From Pseudomonas mangrovi (GTDB taxonomy: Bacteria; Pseudomonadota; Gammaproteobacteria; Pseudomonadales; Pseudomonadaceae), in assembly GCF_003052585.1 (NCBI RefSeq), contig NZ_QASN01000021.1, positions 248,001 through 312,000 of the forward strand: DNA of 64,000 bases. Direction: 5' to 3'. The notes under the pieces were generated by a model. It did no database searches, was not told where the DNA came from, and saw only the letters and a list, made by a program, of their open reading frames with translations. This document shows, piece after piece, positions 57,884 through 64,000 of the stretch; the first letter of the stretch is position 1, and each line of letters opens with the position of its first letter. The translations under genes were made by a program, and so were the position numbers.

Positions 57884-58750
57884 CTAGGACTGCTCCAGCA
57901 GGCTGGCATAACCCTCGCGAAAGCTCGGGTAAGCCGGCTGCCAGCCAAGCGCTCGGGCCCGTGCGTTGCTGCAGCGCTTGCTGCCGGCGCGACGACTGAC
58001 CGGCGCTGGCGTCTCTTCGGTGACATTCAGGCGCTTGCGCAACCATTCGACCACCTCGTATAGCGCGGCCGGCTCGTCATCCACGCCCAGATAGCAGGAC
58101 TGCAGCGCCGTGCCGCGCCGATCTTGCTCGATAAGATGGGCGAGCAGCCCGGCCGCGTCTTCAGCGTGAATCCGATTACCGTATTGCACGGGCTCGGCCG
58201 GAACGCGATGCCCCTGGCGGACCTGGCCGAGCAGCCAGCGACGCCCCGGCCCGTAGATTCCCGCCAGGCGCACCACGCTGGCCGGCAGCCCCGAGCTCAG
58301 CGCCAGCTGCTCCGCCTCGAGCAGAATCTTGCCACTGAAACCCTGCGGCTCGGTGGGCGATGCTTCATCGACCCATTCCCCCCGTGACTGCCCGTAGACG
58401 CCGCTACTGGAGACGAACAGCAGGCGCCGCGGGCGCTGGCCGCGCGCGTGCATCCAGCCGAGGACATTCGCCAGTCCCTGAACGTAGATCTGTCGATAGC
58501 CCGCCTCGTCATGGCTGTTCGCCGCTGCGGCGAAGACCAGATAGTCCGGTGCCTCTGCAGGCCAGGCGGATGGACATGCCGGCTCGGCGAGATCGCCCGG
58601 CACAGGCTCGATTGATGGCGGCAATGCCGAGCAATCCCGGCGCAATCCGAGGACCCGCCAGCCATCGGCAGCCAGGCGCACGCCCAGCCGCGTACCCACG
58701 TCACCACACCCGGCAATCAACACTGTCGGTCTGTTCTGCACTGGCTGCAC
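57884..58750 (-). CDS. NAD-dependent epimerase/SDR-family protein (YeeZ-like)
   Basis: A protein of 288 residues of the extended SDR type. IAGCGDVGTRLG is the nucleotide-binding loop, VSSSGVYGQSRGEWVDE follows, and the rest is typical of YeeZ-like proteins, which lack a proven substrate. It is 12 bp from the convergent end of ridA. Divergent from oxyR. Confidence 0.82.
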   Translation of the reverse strand: MQPVQNRPTVLIAGCGDVGTRLGVRLAADGWRVLGLRRDCSALPPSIEPVPGDLAEPACPSAWPAEAPDYLVFAAAANSHDEAGYRQIYVQGLANVLGWMHARGQRPRRLLFVSSSGVYGQSRGEWVDEASPTEPQGFSGKILLEAEQLALSSGLPASVVRLAGIYGPGRRWLLGQVRQGHRVPAEPVQYGNRIHAEDAAGLLAHLIEQDRRGTALQSCYLGVDDEPAALYEVVEWLRKRLNVTEETPAPVSRRAGSKRCSNARARALGWQPAYPSFREGYASLLEQS

Positions 58751-58781
58751 TCCGTATCAACGAGCCCGGCAGTCTAGCCGG

Positions 58782-58810
58782 TTGGTTAGTCGCGTGGCAG
58801 AAGCTATGCT
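58782..58810 (+). promoter_or_regulatory. Sigma-70-type promoter candidate for oxyR
   Basis: TTGGTT, a 17-bp spacer, and TATGCT, 26 bp upstream of the oxyR ATG. Confidence 0.55.
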
Positions 58811-58836
58811 TGCGCGCATTCTGATGGAATCACGCT

Positions 58837-59763
58837 ATGACCCTCACCGAGCTGCGCTACATCGTCACCCTCGCCCAGGAACAGCACTTCGGCCGCGCTG
58901 CCGAGCGCTGCCACGTCAGCCAGCCAACCCTGTCGGTGGGGGTGAAGAAGCTCGAGGACGAACTCGGCGTGCTGATCTTCGAGCGCAGCAAGAGCGCGGT
59001 ACGCCTGACGCCGGTCGGCGAAGGCATAGTCGCGCAGGCGCAGAAGGTGCTCGAACAGGCCCAGGGCATCCGCGAGCTGGCCCAGGCCGGCAAGAACCAG
59101 CTCACCGCACCGCTCAAGGTAGGCGCCATCTACACCGTCGGCCCCTACCTGTTCCCGCACCTGATTCCACAGCTGCATCGGGTTGCCCCGGACATGCCGC
59201 TGTATATCGAGGAAAACTTCACCCACGTGCTGCGCGACAAGCTGCGCACTGGCGAGCTCGACGCAATCATCCTCGCGCTGCCGTTTCACGAGGCCGACGT
59301 CCTTACCAAGCCGCTGTACGACGAGCCCTTCTATGTGCTGATGCCGGCCAGCCACCCTTGGACCGCCCGCGAAACCATCGACAGCCAGATGCTCAACGAC
59401 AAAAGCCTGCTGCTGCTTGGCGAGGGCCACTGCTTCCGTGATCAGGTGCTCGAGGCCTGCCCGACCACACGCAAGGGCGATGCCCCCAGCCACACCACGG
59501 TCGAGTCCAGCTCGCTGGAAACCATCCGCCACATGGTCGCGTCCGGCCTCGGCATCTCGGTCCTGCCCTTCACCGCGGTCGACAGCCACCACTACGCACC
59601 GGGCATTCTCGCCGTGCGTCCACTGACGCCGCCGGTGCCCTATCGAACCGTGGCGATCGCCTGGCGCGCCAGCTTTCCGCGGCCCAAAGCCATCGAAATC
59701 CTCGCCGACTCGATTCGCCTCTGTTCGGTGGCCCGCCCCCAGGACAGCGCGCAACCGGCATGA
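58837..59763 (+). CDS. oxyR: Hydrogen peroxide-responsive LysR-type regulator OxyR
   Basis: A protein of 308 residues. The N-terminal helix-turn-helix spans about 1-60 (TLTELRYIVTLAQEQHFGRA), and the redox cysteines are C199 (EGHCFRD) and C208 (LEACPTT). Oxidation to a disulfide activates catalase and peroxidase genes. It overlaps recG by 4 bp, the usual Pseudomonas arrangement. The catalase gene katE is 3.6 kb downstream on the other strand. Confidence 0.95.
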   Translation: MTLTELRYIVTLAQEQHFGRAAERCHVSQPTLSVGVKKLEDELGVLIFERSKSAVRLTPVGEGIVAQAQKVLEQAQGIRELAQAGKNQLTAPLKVGAIYTVGPYLFPHLIPQLHRVAPDMPLYIEENFTHVLRDKLRTGELDAIILALPFHEADVLTKPLYDEPFYVLMPASHPWTARETIDSQMLNDKSLLLLGEGHCFRDQVLEACPTTRKGDAPSHTTVESSSLETIRHMVASGLGISVLPFTAVDSHHYAPGILAVRPLTPPVPYRTVAIAWRASFPRPKAIEILADSIRLCSVARPQDSAQPA

Positions 59764-61835
59764 CCGAACTGGCAGCCGTTCCGGTCACCGCCATCAAGGG
59801 CGTCGGCGCGGCGCTGGCGGAGAAGCTCGCCCGGGTCGGACTGGAGAACCTGCAGGACCTGCTGTTCCATCTGCCGCTGCGCTATCAGGACCGCACCCGC
59901 ATCGTGCCCATCGGCGCCCTGCGCCCCGGCCAGGACGCGGTGATCGAAGGTACAGTGGCCGGCGCCGACGTGGTGATGGGCCGCCGTCGCAGTCTGCTGG
60001 TCCGCCTGCAGGACGGTAGCGGTACCCTCAGCCTGCGCTTCTATCATTTCAGTCAGGCGCAGAAGGATGCCCTCAAACGCGGCACTCGCCTGCGCTGCTA
60101 TGGCGAAGCCCGACCGGGCGCCTCGGGACTGGAGATCTACCACCCCGAGTACCGTGCCCTGGACGAGGATGCAGAAGCACCCGTCGAGCAGACCCTCACC
60201 CCCATCTACCCGACGACTGAAGGCCTGACCCAGCAACGCCTGCGCCAGCTCAGCAGCCAGGCCCTCGCCCGGCTCGGCCCGCAGAGCCTGCCGGACTGGC
60301 TGCCCGCCGAACTGGCTGAGGAATATCGGCTAGCGCCGCTCGATGACGCCCTGCGCTACCTGCACCGGCCACCACCGGACGCCGATCTCGAAGAGCTGGC
60401 GGAGGGACGTCACTGGGCCCAGCATCGGTTGGCCTTCGAGGAGCTGCTGACCCACCAGCTGTCACTGCAGCGGCTGCGCGAATCGGTCCGGGCGCAGCGA
60501 GCACCGGCCCTGCCGAACGCACGCTCGCTGCCGCAGCGCTTCCTGGCCAACCTCGGGTTCGCACCGACCGGAGCCCAGCAGCGAGTGGCCGCCGAGATCG
60601 CCTATGACCTGGCGCAGGCCGAGCCGATGCTGCGCCTGGTGCAGGGCGATGTCGGCGCCGGCAAGACGGTGGTCGCTGCGCTCGCCGCGCTGCAGGCTCT
60701 GGAGGCTGGCTACCAGGTCGCACTGATGGCGCCGACCGAGATCCTCGCCGAGCAGCATTTCCTGACCTTCAGCAAGTGGCTCGAGCCGCTGGGTATCGAG
60801 GTCGCCTGGCTGGCCGGCAAGCTCAAGGGCAGGACCCGCGCCGCCGCGCTCGAACGAATTGCCGCTGGCGCACCCATGGTCGTCGGCACCCACGCCCTGT
60901 TCCAGGATGAGGTGCGCTTCCAGCGCCTGGCCCTGGTGATCATCGATGAGCAGCATCGTTTCGGTGTGCAGCAGCGCCTGGCATTGCGCAAGAAGGGCAT
61001 CGACGGACGCCTCTGCCCGCACCAGTTGATCATGACCGCGACGCCGATCCCGCGCACGCTGGCCATGAGCGCCTATGCCGATCTGGACACCTCGATACTC
61101 GACGAGCTGCCCCCCGGACGCACGCCGGTCAACACCCTGGTGATCGCCGACAGCCGCCGCCTGGAAGTGATCGAGAGGGTCCGCTCCGCCTGCCAGGAAG
61201 GACGCCAGGCCTACTGGGTCTGCACCCTGATCGAAGAATCCGAGGAGCTCACCTGCCAGGCCGCCGAAACCACCTTCGCTGACCTGTCGGCGGCGCTGGC
61301 CGGCCTGCACGTAGGCCTGATCCATGGACGCATGAAGCCCGCCGAGAAGGCTGCGGTGATGGACAGTTTCAAGTCCGGCGAGCTGCAGCTGCTGGTGGCC
61401 ACCACGGTGATCGAGGTCGGCGTGGATGTGCCCAACGCCAGCCTGATGATCATCGAGAATCCGGAGCGGCTGGGGCTGGCCCAGCTGCACCAGCTGCGCG
61501 GGCGGGTCGGTCGTGGCAGCGCGGCCAGTCATTGCGTACTGCTCTACCACCCGCCACTGTCGCAGATCGGCCGCGAGCGCCTGGCCATCATGCGCGAAAC
61601 CTGCGACGGCTTCATCATCGCCGAGAAGGATCTGGAGCTGCGCGGTCCGGGCGAGATGCTCGGCACACGCCAGACCGGGCTACTGCAGTTCAAGGTCGCC
61701 GACCTGATGCGTGACGCCGATCTGCTGCCTGCCGTCCGCGACGCTGCACAACAGCTGCTGGCGCACTGGCCGCAACACGTCAGCCCGCTGCTGGAACGAT
61801 GGCTGCGTCACGGCCAGCACTACGGGCAAGTGTGA
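59760..61835 (+). CDS. recG: ATP-dependent DNA helicase RecG
   Basis: A protein of 691 residues. The wedge/OB domain comes first, then Walker A GDVGAGKTVVAALAALQ, and DEQHRFGV as the DEAH-like motif II. RecG branch-migrates Holliday junctions and reverses stalled forks. It is co-transcribed with oxyR (4-bp overlap). Its 3' end is followed by a 92-bp gap. Confidence 0.96.
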   Translation: MTELAAVPVTAIKGVGAALAEKLARVGLENLQDLLFHLPLRYQDRTRIVPIGALRPGQDAVIEGTVAGADVVMGRRRSLLVRLQDGSGTLSLRFYHFSQAQKDALKRGTRLRCYGEARPGASGLEIYHPEYRALDEDAEAPVEQTLTPIYPTTEGLTQQRLRQLSSQALARLGPQSLPDWLPAELAEEYRLAPLDDALRYLHRPPPDADLEELAEGRHWAQHRLAFEELLTHQLSLQRLRESVRAQRAPALPNARSLPQRFLANLGFAPTGAQQRVAAEIAYDLAQAEPMLRLVQGDVGAGKTVVAALAALQALEAGYQVALMAPTEILAEQHFLTFSKWLEPLGIEVAWLAGKLKGRTRAAALERIAAGAPMVVGTHALFQDEVRFQRLALVIIDEQHRFGVQQRLALRKKGIDGRLCPHQLIMTATPIPRTLAMSAYADLDTSILDELPPGRTPVNTLVIADSRRLEVIERVRSACQEGRQAYWVCTLIEESEELTCQAAETTFADLSAALAGLHVGLIHGRMKPAEKAAVMDSFKSGELQLLVATTVIEVGVDVPNASLMIIENPERLGLAQLHQLRGRVGRGSAASHCVLLYHPPLSQIGRERLAIMRETCDGFIIAEKDLELRGPGEMLGTRQTGLLQFKVADLMRDADLLPAVRDAAQQLLAHWPQHVSPLLERWLRHGQHYGQV

Positions 61836-61927
61836 CCCAGCGCACGTCCTGCTCCCGTGCTTGAGACGGCGGTCGGAAACTGCCAAGGTTATACTTGATC
61901 GAACCGCCTGCCTCGCCGGAACCCGCC

Positions 61928-63331
61928 ATGACCGAAGCCGCTCTAGCTACCCAAAACTCAGAACCGCCCCGCGTCATCCTGCAATTGCTGGAGAAACTGG
62001 GTGTGCCCGCGGCAGCCCGTCTCGATCATCTCGATCTGCCTCGCAGCCATCGTATCCAGGCGGTTCTGCTGGATGACAGCATCGGTGGCATGCTGGTGCT
62101 CTATCCACAGAGCCAGTTGCTCGACCTGGCTCGCCTTGCAGAGCTGACCGGACGCCAACTGGTTGCCGTCAAGCCGGAGCGGCTGGAGCGGATGCTGGCC
62201 AAACACGCGCTGCAGCGACTTCCAGCGCTGCCACCGCTGACCAGCATGCCGTGCATCTATGACGAGCGCCTGCTGGAACAAGAGACCCTGCTGATCGAAT
62301 CCGGCGAGCCCGGCGTCCTCCTAGAGATTCCCCGCGATGCCTATCGCACGCTGCTCGGCAAGGCCAGCGCTGCGCGTTTCGGTCAGGCCCTGACGGCGAT
62401 CCGGCCGAACCTCGATCGTCCCGGCGACGACCGCGCGGAAATCACCCAGGCAGTACAGGCCTTCACCGCCCGGCGCATCCAGCAGCGCCTCGAGGAGACC
62501 ATCGAGATACCGCCGCTACCGGCCACCGCGCAGAAGATCATCAAGCTCCGCGTGGACCCTGACGCCACCGTCGACGACATCACCGGCGTGGTCGAGACCG
62601 ATCCGGCGCTGGCCGCGCAGGTGGTCAGCTGGGCGGCTTCGCCCTACTACGCCGCACCCGGCAAGATCCGCTCGGTGGAAGATGCCATCGTCCGCGTGCT
62701 GGGCTTCGACCTGGTGATCAACCTGGCGCTGGGCCTGGCCCTGGGCAAGACGCTCAGCCTGCCCAAGGATCACCCGCAGCAGGCCACCCCCTATTGGCAA
62801 CAGGCGATCTACACCGCCGCGGTGATCGAGGGCCTGACCCGCGCCATGCCGCGCTCGGAGCGCCCGGAGGCAGGGCTGACCTATCTCGCCGGGCTGCTGC
62901 ACAATTTCGGCTACCTGGTGCTGGCCCACGTCTTCCCGCCGCATTTCTCGCTGATCTGCCGGCATCAGGAGGTCAATCCGCACATCGATCACAGCCATAT
63001 AGAGCAGCATCTGCTGGGCATTACCCGCGAGCAGATCGGCGCCTGGCTGATGCGTTTCTGGGACATGCCGGAAGAGCTTGCCAGTGCGCTGCGCTTCCAG
63101 CACGACCCTCATTACGACGGCGAACACGCCGTGTACCCCAATCTGGTCTGCCTGGCCACCAGCCTGCTACGTAGTCGCGGCGTCGGTAGCGGGCCGCTGA
63201 CGGCCATACCCGACGATCTGTACGAGCGTCTGGGGCTGACCCGCGAGAAAGCCGAAGAGGTGATCCAGCGCATTCAGCATGCCGAATCAGCATTGCGAGA
63301 GCTGGCTGCGCAGTTCAATCACCCTCACTGA
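61928..63331 (+). CDS. HDOD-domain protein with N-terminal YbaK-like domain
   Basis: A protein of 467 residues from MTEAALATQ. Residues about 15-155 resemble a YbaK/EbsC aminoacyl-tRNA deacylase (VILQLLEKLGVP, then AVLLDDSIGGMLVLYPQ, and SQLLDLARLAELTG). Residues about 185-400 are an HDOD domain, with IPPLPATAQKIIKLRVDPDATV and LLHNFGYLVL where an HD-like pair would sit. Such proteins are known in Pseudomonas near recG. The fusion suggests signalling linked to tRNA or nucleotide status, but that is inference. An upstream TTG at 61895 is also in frame. Confidence 0.78.
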   Translation: MTEAALATQNSEPPRVILQLLEKLGVPAAARLDHLDLPRSHRIQAVLLDDSIGGMLVLYPQSQLLDLARLAELTGRQLVAVKPERLERMLAKHALQRLPALPPLTSMPCIYDERLLEQETLLIESGEPGVLLEIPRDAYRTLLGKASAARFGQALTAIRPNLDRPGDDRAEITQAVQAFTARRIQQRLEETIEIPPLPATAQKIIKLRVDPDATVDDITGVVETDPALAAQVVSWAASPYYAAPGKIRSVEDAIVRVLGFDLVINLALGLALGKTLSLPKDHPQQATPYWQQAIYTAAVIEGLTRAMPRSERPEAGLTYLAGLLHNFGYLVLAHVFPPHFSLICRHQEVNPHIDHSHIEQHLLGITREQIGAWLMRFWDMPEELASALRFQHDPHYDGEHAVYPNLVCLATSLLRSRGVGSGPLTAIPDDLYERLGLTREKAEEVIQRIQHAESALRELAAQFNHPH

Positions 63332-63337
63332 GACCAA

Positions 63338-64000
63338 TCAGGCCGGCACCGAGGCCGCCAGCGGCTCGCGGGCCCAGACTCGGTGCTCCAGCAGCGCATT
63401 GCGCAGTCCGGCCGAGACATCGGCGAACCCCGCGCCGCTGAGCAGCCCCTGATCTTCCTGCAACCCCAGTTGACCGGCGAGGCTGCGGGCTTCGCCGAGC
63501 AGCACCAGCGGCTTGAGGTGCTTGTAGGCTTCCAGCAGGTAATGCAGCGCCACCCCCTGAGTCGCCAGCACGGCGACCCCTCTACCGCCCGGAACCACCA
63601 CCGCGTCATAGGTCACCGAAGGTTCCCCCGCCATCGAACCGACCACGGCGCGTTCCGCCCCGCCGGCATCGCGCACCGGCGCGGTGGTCGGACCGAGCAG
63701 CTCGGCCTTGGCGCCTTCGGCGAGCAGACCCTGGCAGATGTCGTCCAGCGCCTGGCCATCGACGCCATCGGCCACCAGCACGGCAATCTTGCGCCCCTTG
63801 ATGTCCTGCGCCTTCAGGTTCATCTGGCTGAGGGCTGCCGAGCGCTGCGTGCACGCCGCCTCGGCTTCGACTCCCTCGAGACTGACGCCCAGGTTCGCCG
63901 CAACCCGACGCGCCAGATCGTGGTCGATGCGCGCCAGGATCTCGCGCACCTGACGCTCGCGAATCCAGGCGCGCTGCACCTTGCCCAGCTCGAAGCTGTA
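63338..64000 (-). CDS. katE: Catalase HPII, large-subunit type, C-terminal part (5' end beyond the window)
   Basis: The frame on the minus strand is open from the window edge, beginning YSFELGKVQRAW, through to a stop at 63338. That segment and the following DJ-1/PfpI-like C-terminal domain (KIAVLVADGVDGQALDDI, VVVPGGRGVAVL) match the long KatE-type catalase. The heme and core domains lie outside. This C-terminal flavodoxin-like domain is found only in large-subunit catalases. It is convergent with the HDOD gene, 6 bp apart. Confidence 0.9.
   Translation of the reverse strand, partial: YSFELGKVQRAWIRERQVREILARIDHDLARRVAANLGVSLEGVEAEAACTQRSAALSQMNLKAQDIKGRKIAVLVADGVDGQALDDICQGLLAEGAKAELLGPTTAPVRDAGGAERAVVGSMAGEPSVTYDAVVVPGGRGVAVLATQGVALHYLLEAYKHLKPLVLLGEARSLAGQLGLQEDQGLLSGAGFADVSAGLRNALLEHRVWAREPLAASVPA

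Noticed and set aside
1..64000. CRISPR arrays, tRNA/rRNA genes, insertion sequences or prophage genes
   Set aside because: I found no regularly spaced direct repeats, no cloverleaf-like tRNA ends or rRNA segments that I recognise, and no transposase, integrase or phage structural proteins.

Overview
The window looks like core chromosome of a high-GC gammaproteobacterium of the Pseudomonas/Stutzerimonas group. Evidence: Pseudomonas-type markers (SutA, Crc, AlgC with a membrane extension, PauR, a ProE-like phosphodiesterase next to rep) and gene order that matches, from memory, the P. aeruginosa PA0316-PA0331 and PA5286-PA5346 blocks. A glnK-amtB-amtB arrangement and the serA/D-2-hydroxyglutarate dehydrogenase divergon are both known from P. 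stutzeri A1501. Species was not determined. I see no rRNA, tRNA, CRISPR array, prophage or insertion sequence.

Layout. 1-3.9 kb: the end of an unknown gene, an unusual DNA-methyltransferase/nucleotidyltransferase fusion, and a membrane operon in which a DoxX-tailed SDR protein sits between two DUF2269 proteins. 3.9-13.2 kb: amino-acid and sugar metabolism (ilvA, rpiA, FAA-hydrolase, D-2-hydroxyglutarate dehydrogenase divergent from serA), with an RTX-repeat protein and two tandem SdiA-regulated-type propeller proteins. 13.2-17.6 kb: small conserved proteins (DUF523, 2OG oxygenase, DUF2059, an alpha/beta hydrolase, a thioredoxin-like protein). 17.6-25.5 kb: nitrogen sensing and uptake (sutA, yjbQ, amtB x2, glnK behind a sigma-54 promoter candidate), then ubiK, yifB and a phospholipase-D protein.

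25.5-34.3 kb: intergenic palindromic repeats, an OmpA/DUF4398 lipoprotein pair, a c-di-GMP phosphodiesterase divergent from rep, a large CoA-transferase/hydrolase and cytochrome c5. 34.4-42.8 kb: an amine and D-amino-acid catabolism island (pauR, RidA-like, dadA, pauB-like, a PLD lipoprotein, pauC/kauB, an ankyrin protein). A shared 16-bp motif lies in front of pauR and pauC. 42.8-54.3 kb: housekeeping (rpmG, rpmB, radC, coaBC, dut, algC, argB, thioesterase, pyrE, crc, rph, yicC). 54.3-64 kb: gmk, rpoZ, spoT, ridA, an epimerase, oxyR, recG, a YbaK-HDOD fusion, and the 3' part of katE.

The window contains no obvious novel multi-gene system. The items I find most worth checking are the methyltransferase-nucleotidyltransferase fusion, the DUF2269/SDR-DoxX/DUF2269 operon, the membrane-anchored AlgC with a plausible internal start, the shared pau operator motif, the perfect palindrome between serA and its partner dehydrogenase, and the YbaK-HDOD fusion.
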